Assembly: GCA_963838735.1 (NCBI GenBank)
Contig: CAWISG010000012.1
Coordinates: 62,001-126,000 of the forward strand
Length of the DNA stretch: 64,000 nucleotides
Reading direction: 5' to 3'
From: Parerythrobacter_A sp963838735
GTDB taxonomy: Bacteria > Pseudomonadota > Alphaproteobacteria > Sphingomonadales > Sphingomonadaceae
Position 1 is the first letter of the stretch. Each line of letters starts with the position of its first letter. The notes under the pieces were generated by a model, which saw nothing but the letters and a program-made list of their open reading frames with translations, was not told the DNA's origin and ran no database searches. Below, piece by piece: positions 1-8,402 of the stretch. Made by a program: the position numbers and the translations under genes.

Positions 1-676
1 CCGAACATTCGAGGTGCCAGCCCGGCGCACCACGGCCCCACGGGCTGTCCCATTCCATCTGCCGCGTCTCGCCCGGCGGCGTGGTGCGCCAGATTGCGAA
101 ATCGGCGACGTTGCGCTTGCCATCAACAGCAGCGATGCGTCCCTCGCCACCCTCGTCCGTAATGGCGCGCGCCAGCCGCCCGTAATCGGGAACAGTAGAG
201 GTATCGAAATAGAGACCGCTGTCGAGCTGGTAACAGTGCTTGTCCGCTATCCCTTCCGCAAAGCCGATCATCGGCTCGATATAGTCAGTTGCAACCGACC
301 ATTCCGCCGGTTCGCGGATGTTTAGCGCAAGCGCGTCGGCCTTGAACGCGGCGGTATAATAGTCGGCAATCTCCCGCGCAGTTCGCGCCCCGCCCGCCGC
401 CGCACGCTCCATTTTGTCTTCGCCAGCATCGGCATCGTCGGTCAGGTGTCCGACATCGGTGATGTTGATGACATGCCGCAAGTCGTAGCCCGCCCATTCC
501 AGCGTGCGCCCCAGCACGTCGGCGAACACATAAGCGCGCATGTTGCCGATATGGGCGTAGTGATAGACCGTTGGGCCGCATGTATAGACGCGCGCCTCGC
601 CAGCTCGGACCGGCACGAAGGGTTCAAGGCTGCGGGTCAGCGAATTGAAAAGCGTAAGCTGCGGCTGGTTGGGCAT
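1..676 (-). CDS. cysS: Cysteinyl-tRNA synthetase, N-terminal part (gene runs off the window)
   Basis: Charges tRNA-Cys with cysteine in the cytoplasm (class I aminoacyl-tRNA synthetase). About 225 residues from the ATG at 676 are visible; the C-terminal half, including the KMSKS loop, lies beyond position 1. Seen: MPNQPQLTLFNSLTR start, the YTCGPTVY block with the zinc-binding Cys, the HIGH-equivalent HIGN in YHYAHIGNMRAY, the NITDVGHLTDDAD stretch and the GWHLECS motif at the window edge, all in the order and spacing of CysS. It is the last visible gene of a leftward run with the nitroreductase and cobT; the 36-base gap to the nitroreductase gene is short enough for co-transcription. Partial only because of the window boundary. 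Confidence 0.97.
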   Translation of the reverse strand, partial: MPNQPQLTLFNSLTRSLEPFVPVRAGEARVYTCGPTVYHYAHIGNMRAYVFADVLGRTLEWAGYDLRHVINITDVGHLTDDADAGEDKMERAAAGGARTAREIADYYTAAFKADALALNIREPAEWSVATDYIEPMIGFAEGIADKHCYQLDSGLYFDTSTVPDYGRLARAITDEGGEGRIAAVDGKRNVADFAIWRTTPPGETRQMEWDSPWGRGAPGWHLECS

Positions 677-712
677 GGGACCGCTATATCGGCACGCCAA
701 ACCCACGCAAGG

Positions 713-1387
713 TCAGCCCCACCCCTCCCAGCGCACAGCCTCGTCTGCATCCGCACGCTTTACATCGAACCGGTTCACGGCGGCATCAGGGTCGCGATAG
801 CCGATGGCCATGCCGCAGAAGAAGATGTGGTCGTCCGGGATATCGACCATCTCGCGCACTTGCGGGGCATAGGCGGCCCATGCCTCCTGCGCACAACTGT
901 CCAGCCCCTCCTCGCGCAACAGCAGCATGATCGTCTGCAACCACATGCCGATATCGGACCATTGCGGCGGCCCCATATATTTGGGCGTATGGACCAGCAT
1001 CAGCACCGGCGCACCGAACGCGCGGAAGTTTTCGGCAAACCACATGAGCCGCTTCATCTTGTCTTCGCGCGGAATGCCGAGCGCACCGTACAAGTCTTCG
1101 CCGACGCCGAAGCGCCGCTGTTCATAGGCACCGTCGAGGCCCTTGGGATAGATATCGTATTCCGGCTGCATGCCGTTGCGGCCCTTTGGAAACTCCAGCG
1201 CCACCCGGTCGAACAACGCCCGCATCGGTGCGCCGGTCAACACGATGCCATGCCACGGCTGGGTATTGCCGCCGGAAGGCGCGCGTTGGGCTTTATCGAG
1301 CACACGGCACAAGGTCTCGCGCTCGACAGGCGTGTCGAGAAATGCGCGGACCGAGCGGCGGGTGGCGACGGCTTGAGTCAGGGTCAC
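713..1387 (-). CDS. Nitroreductase family protein
   Basis: FMN-dependent NAD(P)H oxidoreductase of the nitroreductase fold, 224 residues, normal for the family. The N-terminus has the FMN-phosphate binding pattern RRSVRAF (about residues 10-16), followed by APSGGNTQPWHGIVLTG, and the C-terminus has GMAIGYRDP, all hallmark blocks. The start is a GTG one base after the cobT stop codon (TAG), so translation is probably coupled to cobT. The physiological substrate cannot be deduced. The neighbourhood with cobT might suggest cobalamin chemistry (BluB belongs to this fold), but the sequence does not carry clear BluB features, so I leave it as a generic nitroreductase. Confidence 0.9.
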   Translation of the reverse strand: MTLTQAVATRRSVRAFLDTPVERETLCRVLDKAQRAPSGGNTQPWHGIVLTGAPMRALFDRVALEFPKGRNGMQPEYDIYPKGLDGAYEQRRFGVGEDLYGALGIPREDKMKRLMWFAENFRAFGAPVLMLVHTPKYMGPPQWSDIGMWLQTIMLLLREEGLDSCAQEAWAAYAPQVREMVDIPDDHIFFCGMAIGYRDPDAAVNRFDVKRADADEAVRWEGWG

Positions 1388-1388
1388 G

Positions 1389-3212
1389 CTAACCCTTCAC
1401 CTCGAACAACCCGGCAAGCTGTTCGATGATCGTACCACCGAGCTGTTCCACGTCCATGATCGTCACCGCGTGCTTGTAATAGCGGGTTACGTCGTGCCCG
1501 ATACCGATTGCGGCGAGCTCGATAGGCGACTTCGTTTCCACCCAGTCGATGACGCGCCTGAGGTGCTGTTCAAGGTACCCCGCCGAGTTCACCGACAGCG
1601 TGCTGTCATCCACCGGCGCGCCGTCGGAGATCACCATCAGGATCCGGCGGTCTTCTGGTCTCGCCAGCAATCGCGAATGCGCCCAAAGCAGCGCCTCGCC
1701 GTCGATGTTTTCCTTCAGCAGCCCCTCGCGCATCATCAGGCCAAGATTGCGTCGCGCCCGCCGCCACGGTTCGTCCGCCTTCTTGTAGATGATATGGCGT
1801 AGATCGTTCAGCCGTCCCGGCGCTGGCGGCTTGCCATCGGCGAGCCAAGCCTCGCGCGACTGCCCGCCTTTCCAGGCGCGCGTGGTGAAGCCCAATATCT
1901 CGGTCTTCACCCCGCATCGCTCCAGTGTGCGCGCCAGGATGTCCGCGCTGATCGCGGCGATGGAGATGGGCCGCCCGCGCATCGAGCCGCTATTGTCGAT
2001 CAGCAGCGTGACGATGGTGTCCTTGAACTCGGTATCGCGCTCCACCTTGTAACTCAGCGAGCTACCGGGGCTGACCACCACACGCGCGAGCCGGGCGGCA
2101 TCGAGCAGCCCCTCGTCCTGATCGAAATCCCAGCTGCGGTTCTGCTGCGCCATCAGGCGGCGTTGCAGGCGGTTGGCAAGCTTCGTCACCACCGATTGCA
2201 GGCCGGTCAGCTGGCTGTCGAGATAGGTGCGCAGCCGGTCCAGCTCTTCCGCATCGCACAGCTCGGGCGCTTCCACTTCCTCGTCGAAACGGTCGGTGAA
2301 GCGGTTATATTCGAAATCGTTGGGGATATCGGTCCAAGGGCGGTTGGGCCGGACGGGCATCATGCCTTCCTCGCCTTCGTCGCCCGCTTGCCCGTCGCTG
2401 GTCTCGTCTCCCGGTTCGCCGTCGGCTTCGGGATCGCCGTCGCTCTCGCCTTCGCTTTCCTCGCCCGCCATTTCGGCGCCCTGCGGCTCGGCCCCGTCCT
2501 GATCCTCCGCGCCGTCGTCCTGTTCCGGCTCCTCCTGCCCGTCCTCCTCGTCGCCATCGTCCTCGTCCGAGGTGCCGTCATCGTCGGGCCGGGTGAGTTC
2601 CAAGTTACGCAGCATATCGAGCGTCAGTCGCTGGAACGCCTGCTGGTCGTCGAGCGAACCGCGCAGGGCAACGAACTCGGCGCCCGTGCGCTCCTCGATG
2701 AAATCGCGCACCATTTCCACGCCCGGCTCGGCGCGTTTCGGGATGGGCGCGCCGGTCAGCTCGCGCCGCAGCATCAGGCTGAGCGCGGTATGCAGCGGCA
2801 CTTCCGCTTCGCCCTGCGCACGAGCGATGGGGTCGGATGCCGTTCGCAACTCGGTCGCCGCGTCGAGATTGTCGCGGATACCATCGAAGCCGTTTGCGCC
2901 CAGCGCCTCGTAGCGGACCTGCTCCACCGCATCGTAACATGCGCGCGCCACCGGCTCGCCCGGCGCGGCGCGGTCGTGCAGGGTTTCACTGTGATGGCGC
3001 AGGCGCAGCGCGAAGCTGTCCGCGAAGCCGCGGGCTTCGGTGGCTTGCCCTTCGGGCAGGTTGCGGCCTGGCAAGGGGACGCGGAAATTCGCACCCGACG
3101 CGCTGGGACTGTCCGCGCTCCACGCAACCTCGACCTCCGGCTCATGCGCCAGCGCCCGCGCCGTGCCTGTCAGCGCGCGTTTGAACAGGTCGAGAGGTGT
3201 TTCGTCGGACAT
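1389..3212 (-). CDS. cobT: Aerobic cobaltochelatase subunit CobT
   Basis: Subunit of the CobNST cobaltochelatase that inserts Co2+ into hydrogenobyrinic acid a,c-diamide in aerobic cobalamin synthesis; CobT forms the AAA+ accessory complex with CobS. The 607-residue length fits. An N-terminal CobT domain (about 1-200) is followed by a very acidic linker (about 209-284, mostly D/E/G) and a C-terminal von Willebrand A domain with the MIDAS motif DNSGSMRG at about 406-413. Neither cobS nor cobN is next to it here; the upstream gene is a transaldolase separated by a palindromic repeat. In cobalamin auxotrophs CobS/CobT-like pairs persist, so this gene alone does not prove a complete pathway. Confidence 0.95.
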   Translation of the reverse strand: MSDETPLDLFKRALTGTARALAHEPEVEVAWSADSPSASGANFRVPLPGRNLPEGQATEARGFADSFALRLRHHSETLHDRAAPGEPVARACYDAVEQVRYEALGANGFDGIRDNLDAATELRTASDPIARAQGEAEVPLHTALSLMLRRELTGAPIPKRAEPGVEMVRDFIEERTGAEFVALRGSLDDQQAFQRLTLDMLRNLELTRPDDDGTSDEDDGDEEDGQEEPEQDDGAEDQDGAEPQGAEMAGEESEGESDGDPEADGEPGDETSDGQAGDEGEEGMMPVRPNRPWTDIPNDFEYNRFTDRFDEEVEAPELCDAEELDRLRTYLDSQLTGLQSVVTKLANRLQRRLMAQQNRSWDFDQDEGLLDAARLARVVVSPGSSLSYKVERDTEFKDTIVTLLIDNSGSMRGRPISIAAISADILARTLERCGVKTEILGFTTRAWKGGQSREAWLADGKPPAPGRLNDLRHIIYKKADEPWRRARRNLGLMMREGLLKENIDGEALLWAHSRLLARPEDRRILMVISDGAPVDDSTLSVNSAGYLEQHLRRVIDWVETKSPIELAAIGIGHDVTRYYKHAVTIMDVEQLGGTIIEQLAGLFEVKG

Positions 3213-3305
3213 TGATTCTTCTTGCTCGCTAACGCTCGGGAGCTGTGCCGTCCCAGATTCCTTGTCGGGTGCGCTCCGGACATCCGTCCTACGCTTGCTG
3301 TGCCA

Positions 3306-3370
3306 TCCCGCTCCCCCTCCCGACCACCCACGGGATTATCCTCAAGGGGTGGTCGGGAGGGGGAGCGGGA
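3306..3370. repeat. 24-bp perfect inverted repeat inside a REP-like palindromic element (about 3223-3421)
   Basis: Positions 3306-3329 and 3347-3370 are exact reverse complements (24 bp) separated by a 17-base spacer; the arms read TCCCGCTCCCCCTCCCGACC followed by ACCC. The symmetry continues outward imperfectly: TGCTGTGCCA at 3296-3305 mirrors the bases after 3370, and cgggtgcgct-type and tgctcgct-type words also recur in inverted orientation on both sides (about 3223-3285 against 3385-3421). This is the architecture of repeated extragenic palindromes found in pairs between genes. It lies in the 218-base gap between cobT and the transaldolase gene and could act as a transcription attenuator or mRNA stabiliser. 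No other copy was noticed in this window. Confidence 0.75.
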
Positions 3371-3430
3371 CGGAACAGCACCGAGTGTCAGCGAGCAGAC
3401 AAAACGCCCGAAGCGCACCCGTAGAAGTAT

Positions 3431-4084
3431 CTAAAGTATACTCTGCCCTGTCGATTTCCAGTCCTTCAGGAACCCTTCGATGCCGTTGTCGGTCAGCACA
3501 TGGTTCGCCAGTGCCATGATCACCTTGGGCGGCGCGGTCATCACATCCGCGCCGATCTTCGCCGCTTCCAGCACATGCCCCGCATGGCGCACGCTGGCGA
3601 CCAGGATTTCGGTTTCGAAGCCGTAATTGCTGTAGATCAGGTCGATGTCGGAAATCAGGCTCATGCCGTCGAACCCGTTATCGTCGTGCCGACCGACAAA
3701 AGGCGATACGAACGTCGCGCCCGCTTTCGCCGCCAGCAGCGCCTGGTTCGCGCTGAAGCACAGGGTGACATTGACCATCGTGCCGTCGCCGGTCAGTGCC
3801 TTGCAGGTCTTCAGTCCATCGATTGTCAACGGCACCTTGATACAGACGTTGTCCGCAATGGCGCGTAGCTTCTCCGCCTCGCGCATCATGGTCTCGTGAT
3901 CGAGCGCGACGACCTCGGCGCTGACTGGGCCGTCGGTCAGCCCGCAGATTTCCTTCGTCACCTCCATGAAATCGCGGCCCGACTTGGCAATCAGCGAAGG
4001 ATTGGTGGTCACGCCATCCAGCAGTCCGGTTGCGGCAAGATCGCGGATCGCATCGATTTCGGCGGTGTCGGCGAAGAATTTCAT
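3431..4084 (-). CDS. tal: Transaldolase / fructose-6-phosphate aldolase family (TalC/FSA type)
   Basis: Small class I aldolase of the pentose phosphate branch, 217 residues from the ATG at 4084 (MKFFADTAEIDAIRDL), which is the usual start of this subfamily; the upstream in-frame extension is not typical and is rejected. The Schiff-base lysine sits in the block NVCIKVPLTIDGLKTC, and TTNPSLIAKSGRDF near the N-terminus and the VASVRHAGHVLEAA block near the C-terminus are characteristic of FSA/TalC proteins. Whether it works as transaldolase (sedoheptulose-7-P plus glyceraldehyde-3-P) or as fructose-6-P aldolase cannot be read from motifs alone. It is monocistronic-looking, with a REP-like repeat downstream and a divergent DUF2490 gene upstream. 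Confidence 0.93.
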   Translation of the reverse strand: MKFFADTAEIDAIRDLAATGLLDGVTTNPSLIAKSGRDFMEVTKEICGLTDGPVSAEVVALDHETMMREAEKLRAIADNVCIKVPLTIDGLKTCKALTGDGTMVNVTLCFSANQALLAAKAGATFVSPFVGRHDDNGFDGMSLISDIDLIYSNYGFETEILVASVRHAGHVLEAAKIGADVMTAPPKVIMALANHVLTDNGIEGFLKDWKSTGQSIL

Positions 4085-4139
4085 GTTTGGCAAACTCCGG
4101 TAGCGGACCGATTTGAGATTGGTTACAGGCTTTGGCGAT

Positions 4140-4799
4140 ATGACACGCTTAATCAAGTCCGCCGTCGCCGTTCTCGCTCTCTTCCTGCCTGCCACCGCAT
4201 CGGCAACGGATGAGGATTTCGAGCTCTGGCTGAACCCGTCCATTGCCTATGCGCTGGATGAGGATACCGAGCTGGAGCTGGAAACGGCGCAGCGGTTTCG
4301 GGCTTCGGCGCGCGGACGGGTCGATACCTATTTCTTCCGTGGCTGGGTGAAGCAGAAGCTGGCCGACAACGTCACGTTGGCGGGAGCGGTGGAAAAGCGC
4401 GTCAACGATGGCGGCAGCGACGAACTGCGCACGATGCAGCAGCTATCCACCAGCCATGGCCTGTTACGCACGCGTCTGCGGCTGGAAGAACGCTTTGTCG
4501 AGGATCGCGGCGGGCGGATGGGCCTACGGTTGCGGCCCCGCTTGGGCGTGGCGGTGCCGTTGAGCGATGACGGTCGCTGGTCGGCGAAGACGGACGCGGA
4601 ACTGTTCTGGACACTGCGCGGCACGAGCGTTGGCGGCGATACCGGCATCACCGGGCTGCGCACCCAGATCGGGGTCGGATACGACGTATCCGATACGCTG
4701 GGCGTCAGCCTGACCTATCTGCGCCAGCAGGATTTCGAGGACAACGCTCCCGATGTTATCGGCCACGCGCCGTTGATCGGGATCGAATTCGCGTTCTGA
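4140..4799 (+). CDS. DUF2490 family outer-membrane-like protein
   Basis: Function unknown. 219 residues. The chosen ATG gives a clear Sec signal peptide MTRLIKSAVAVLALFLPATA followed by SA, with cleavage probable before TDEDFELW; the in-frame TTG at 4113 would only add a polar tail. The mature part has alternating beta-strand pattern (YFFRGWVKQKL, RLRLEERFV, LRLRPRLGVAVPL, and a C-terminal strand ending in phenylalanine, LIGIEFAF), as expected of a small outer-membrane barrel in the DUF2490 family. It is transcribed divergently from the transaldolase gene with 55 bases between starts, and it ends one base before the convergent DUF4197 gene. Confidence 0.75.
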   Translation: MTRLIKSAVAVLALFLPATASATDEDFELWLNPSIAYALDEDTELELETAQRFRASARGRVDTYFFRGWVKQKLADNVTLAGAVEKRVNDGGSDELRTMQQLSTSHGLLRTRLRLEERFVEDRGGRMGLRLRPRLGVAVPLSDDGRWSAKTDAELFWTLRGTSVGGDTGITGLRTQIGVGYDVSDTLGVSLTYLRQQDFEDNAPDVIGHAPLIGIEFAF

Positions 4800-5501
4800 C
4801 TAGAGCGCGCCCGTCAGCCCGAACACACCCATCAGCAGCGGGTCGTTCGTAGCGCTAGGATCAGCGCGAATGGCGCGTTCCTCGGCACCCATCTCAGTCC
4901 AGATCGCATCGTTGATCGTATCCGAGAATCGCGACACCACACTGCCGACATCGACGCCGGTCAGCTGGGTCAGCGCACGCCCGATGACGGGGTTATTGGC
5001 GAGCCGGATGCCCTGGTCGAGTTCGGGCACCATTGCCCGCACGAGCGTATCGCCCATTTGCCCGCGCAGGAACGACGTGGCCGCCGTTGGCCCGCCGCGC
5101 ACCAGCCGCTCTGCCGCCGTGACGCCCACGATACGCACGGCATCGGCCACCAGCGGCGCCGCCCGTCGCGCGCCGGTAATCGCCAGATCGGCAAACGCGC
5201 CCTGCAACTGCGACTTGAACAGCGTGCTGGTCAAGATCGAGGACAGGATATTGCCGCGCGTGCCGAGAATGGTATTCAGTCCGACCGTGCCGACCTGCTG
5301 GTCCCAATAGCCGCCATCGGCCGTCAGCCGCGCAAAGGCCCGTTCGCTGGACAGCAGCAGCAGCCGCTGGATCGCGTCGGTCAGGCCCAAGCCGCCGGTT
5401 CCTGCGCAGCCGGACAACCCGATCAACCCTAGCGCAGCACCGGCACCCGCCCCACTTTTGAGAAAACCGCGCCTTTCCAGTGTGCTGCCCAGAATATCCA
5501 T
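4800..5501 (-). CDS. DUF4197 domain protein with Tat-type lipoprotein signal
   Basis: Function unknown; DUF4197 proteins are small periplasmic helical proteins. 233 residues from the ATG at 5501. The N-terminus reads LERRGFLKSGAGAGAA and then LGLIGLSGC, that is, a twin-arginine motif (RRxFLK) followed by a lipobox with Cys, so the protein is predicted to be exported folded and lipidated. The mature region contains the DUF4197 core (LGTRGNILSSILTSTLFK, the SDTINDAIWTEMGAEERAIR block). An upstream in-frame start exists but would bury the signal. It is divergent from priA (61 bases between starts) and converges with the DUF2490 gene. Confidence 0.75.
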   Translation of the reverse strand: MDILGSTLERRGFLKSGAGAGAALGLIGLSGCAGTGGLGLTDAIQRLLLLSSERAFARLTADGGYWDQQVGTVGLNTILGTRGNILSSILTSTLFKSQLQGAFADLAITGARRAAPLVADAVRIVGVTAAERLVRGGPTAATSFLRGQMGDTLVRAMVPELDQGIRLANNPVIGRALTQLTGVDVGSVVSRFSDTINDAIWTEMGAEERAIRADPSATNDPLLMGVFGLTGAL

Positions 5502-5562
5502 AACTGTCCCCAATCCTTGCCTTGCGGGCACACGCCCTCGCACGCCATATCCGTCCTACACC

Positions 5563-7728
5563 ATGAACCGCGTTCGTCTTCTAGTATTTAACGCTGCGCT
5601 CGGCACGCTGGACTATCGCGTGCCCGACGGGATGACGGCAGTGCCCGGGTCCATCGTCACGGCACCGCTGGGGCCGCGCCAGATTACCGGTGTGGTGTGG
5701 GAGCCGGAGCGCCTGCCTGCCGAGGATGTGCCGGAACACAAGCTGCGTGCGATCTTGGACGTTGCGCCCGTTCCGCCCATCTCCGCCCCGCTGCGGCGGC
5801 TGATCGAATGGACGGCGGACTATTATTGCGCGCCGATGGCGTCCGTCGCGCGGATGGTGGTGGGATCGGGCGGCGCGATACGCGGGCCGACGAGCATAAC
5901 CGAATACCGCCTGTCGGGCAGCCAGCCCGAACGCATGACGCCCAAGCGCGAGCTGGCGATGGCGGCGCTGGAAGGCGAGCAGGGCGTTATCCGAGAGCTG
6001 GCGGAGATCGCGGGCGTATCGGACGGCGTGCTGCGCGGGCTGGTGAACCAGGGCGTGCTGGAGCCGATTGCAATGGATATCGACCGCCCCTACCCCCGCG
6101 CGGATGCAGGCCATGCGACTGTGGAGTTGAATGCCGACCAATGCGCGGTAGCGCAGAGAATGTCAGATGCCGTGACCGCTCGCCGTTTTGCCCCCTTCCT
6201 GCTCGACGGCGTAACAGGGTCGGGCAAAACGGAAACCTATTTCGAACCGATGGCGGCGGCGCTGGAGGCGGGGCGGCAAGTGCTGGTGCTGCTGCCCGAA
6301 ATTGCCTTGACGCAGGCATTTCTGGGCCGCTTCGCCGCGCGGTTCGGTGCGCCGCCGGTGGTCTGGCACAGCGCATTGAGAAGTACCGAACGCCGGCGGG
6401 CATGGCGGGCGATTGCGCACGGAACCGCGCAAGTCGTGGTCGGCGCGCGCTCGGCGCTGTTCCTGCCTTACGCCAATCTCGGCCTGATCGTGGTGGATGA
6501 GGCGCACGAGGTCAGTTTCAAGCAGGATGACGGAGTACGATACAACGCCCGCGACGTGGCCGTCATGCGCGCCCGGTTCGAGAAACTGCCGGTGGTACTG
6601 GCCAGCGCGACGCCTGCGCTGGAAAGCCTGCACATGGCGCAGACCGCAGTGTATGAAAGGCTGGAACTGCCCAGCCGCTTCGGCGTGGCGGAATTGCCGG
6701 AGATACGGTTGCTGGACCTGACGAAGCAGCCGCCGGAACGCGGCCGCTGGCTGTCGGTGCCGCTGGTCGAAGAGATGACCGCGCGGCTGGAAGCGGGCGA
6801 GCAATCGCTGCTGTTCCTGAACCGGCGCGGCTATGCCCCGCTGACGCTGTGCCGCCATTGCGGGTTCCGTTTCGAATGCCCGAACTGCAGCGCATGGCTG
6901 GTGGAGCATCGCTTCACGCAGCGGCTCGCCTGCCACCATTGCGGCCACGAGACCGCCCCGCCCGACGCATGCGCGGAATGCGGCGAGCCGGACTGCCTCG
7001 TCGCCTGCGGTCCCGGCGTGGAGCGGATTGCCGATGAAGTGCGCGACATTCTGCCCGACGCGCGCGTAGCAGTGGTCACCTCGGACACGCTCAACACACC
7101 CGACAAGGCAGCGGACTTCGTGGCGCAGGCGGAGGCGCGGGCGATCGACGTGATCATCGGCACGCAGCTCGTCACCAAGGGATTCCACTTCCCGGAATTG
7201 ACTTTGGTGGGCGTGGTCGATGCCGATCTGGGACTGGAGGGCGGCGACCTGCGCGCGGCGGAGCGCACCTATCAACAGGTTGCGCAAGTCGCGGGGCGTG
7301 CGGGCCGTGGCGAGAAGCCTGGGCTGGTCCTGATTCAGACACGCCATCCCGATGCGCCGGTGATAGACGCGCTGGCGGCAGGCGACCGCGACGCATTCTA
7401 CGATGCGGAAACCGCGGCGCGCCGCCATGCCGGTGCCCCGCCCTTCGGACGCTGGGCCGCAATTATCGTGAGTTCCGAAGACGAAGCGGAAGCGCGCGAC
7501 GCCGCGCGCGCCATCGGCAATGCCAAGCCGGACCACGCCGACATCGCAATCCTCGGCCCTGCGCCCGCCCCGCTCAGCCTGTTGCGCAACCGCTACCGCT
7601 ATCGCCTCCTGCTGAACGCGCGGCGCAGCGCGCAGGTGCAGGACGTTATCCGCACCTGGCTGGGCGCGCTCGACATGCCGCGCGGGGTGCGTGTAAGCGT
7701 GGACATAGACCCTTACAGTTTCGTTTAG
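5563..7728 (+). CDS. priA: Primosomal protein N' (replication restart helicase PriA)
   Basis: 3'-to-5' superfamily 2 DNA helicase that recognises stalled forks and reloads DnaB. 721 residues from the ATG at 5563 (MNRVRLLVFNAALG), matching the family N-terminus; earlier in-frame codons overlap the divergent lipoprotein gene. Order: 3'-end DNA-binding domain (about 1-105), winged helix, Walker A GVTGSGKT (216-223), Walker B DEAH (312-315), a zinc-binding insertion starting with CRHCGFRFECPNC at about 430 and continuing to the CGEPDCL region, then helicase domain 2 with the QVAGRAGRGEKPG motif. All eight-Cys-type zinc ligands appear present. The GST gene follows after 10 bases. Confidence 0.97.
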   Translation: MNRVRLLVFNAALGTLDYRVPDGMTAVPGSIVTAPLGPRQITGVVWEPERLPAEDVPEHKLRAILDVAPVPPISAPLRRLIEWTADYYCAPMASVARMVVGSGGAIRGPTSITEYRLSGSQPERMTPKRELAMAALEGEQGVIRELAEIAGVSDGVLRGLVNQGVLEPIAMDIDRPYPRADAGHATVELNADQCAVAQRMSDAVTARRFAPFLLDGVTGSGKTETYFEPMAAALEAGRQVLVLLPEIALTQAFLGRFAARFGAPPVVWHSALRSTERRRAWRAIAHGTAQVVVGARSALFLPYANLGLIVVDEAHEVSFKQDDGVRYNARDVAVMRARFEKLPVVLASATPALESLHMAQTAVYERLELPSRFGVAELPEIRLLDLTKQPPERGRWLSVPLVEEMTARLEAGEQSLLFLNRRGYAPLTLCRHCGFRFECPNCSAWLVEHRFTQRLACHHCGHETAPPDACAECGEPDCLVACGPGVERIADEVRDILPDARVAVVTSDTLNTPDKAADFVAQAEARAIDVIIGTQLVTKGFHFPELTLVGVVDADLGLEGGDLRAAERTYQQVAQVAGRAGRGEKPGLVLIQTRHPDAPVIDALAAGDRDAFYDAETAARRHAGAPPFGRWAAIIVSSEDEAEARDAARAIGNAKPDHADIAILGPAPAPLSLLRNRYRYRLLLNARRSAQVQDVIRTWLGALDMPRGVRVSVDIDPYSFV

Positions 7729-7738
7729 GACAATACCC

Positions 7739-8377
7739 ATGCTCACCATCCACCACCTCGGCATTTCGCAATCGGAACGGGTCGTCTGGCTGGCGGAGGA
7801 GCTGGGGCTGGACTATACCTTCAAACGGTATGACCGCCGCGCCGACAATCGCCTTGCGCCCGACGAGCTGAAGGCGCTGCACCCGTCCGGAATGGCGCCG
7901 GTTATCGAAGACGGTGAACTGGTGCTCGCCGAAAGCGGCGCGATCTGCGAATATGTCGACCGCAAATATGGCGACGCGAAACACAGCCTTGCGCCCGGCC
8001 ATTCCGACTTCGCAGACCACGTGTTCTGGCTGCATTTCGCCAACGGTACCTTCATGACCAATGGCATGATGCAACTGATGCTGTCGATGGCGCAGCCGCA
8101 GAACGAACTGCCCGGTTCCTTCGTAGCGGATCGTACGGCCAAAGCATGGGGCATGGCCGAGAACCGGCTGGGCGAAGCGGAGTTTTTCGGCGGCGGGCAG
8201 ATGACGCTTGCCGATATCATGATGGTCTATTGCCTCACCACCGCGCGCATGACCCGTGCCACCACGCTGGAAAAATTCCCGAACATCGCCGCTTACCTGC
8301 AACGCATCGGCGCACGCGACGCCTATCAGCGCGCATGGGCGAAATGCGAGCCGGGCGTCGAACCAAACCTGACCTGA
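7739..8377 (+). CDS. Glutathione S-transferase family protein
   Basis: Cytoplasmic GST-fold enzyme of 212 residues. The N-terminal thioredoxin-like domain (about 1-82) has the typical ISQSERVVWLAEELGL first helix, the cis-proline block SGMAPVIEDGELVLAESGAI with the conserved Glu-Ser that binds the glutathione gamma-glutamyl group, and the ICEYVDRKYG helix. The C-terminal all-helical domain contains the GGGQMTLADIMM N-capping/aspartate block. The subfamily and substrate are not identifiable. It begins 10 bases after priA and is followed 25 bases later by a lipoprotein gene, so the three genes may be co-transcribed. Confidence 0.9.
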   Translation: MLTIHHLGISQSERVVWLAEELGLDYTFKRYDRRADNRLAPDELKALHPSGMAPVIEDGELVLAESGAICEYVDRKYGDAKHSLAPGHSDFADHVFWLHFANGTFMTNGMMQLMLSMAQPQNELPGSFVADRTAKAWGMAENRLGEAEFFGGGQMTLADIMMVYCLTTARMTRATTLEKFPNIAAYLQRIGARDAYQRAWAKCEPGVEPNLT

Positions 8378-8402
8378 ACTGCGAAACCTACAGGGGATGA
8401 CA

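Noticed and set aside
3213..3430. Cobalamin riboswitch upstream of cobT
   Set aside because: The gap is filled by a palindromic repeat and shows no B12-box-like sequence.
6163..7764. 533-codon antisense frame over priA
   Set aside because: Composition of a shadow frame; priA carries all helicase motifs in the sense frame.
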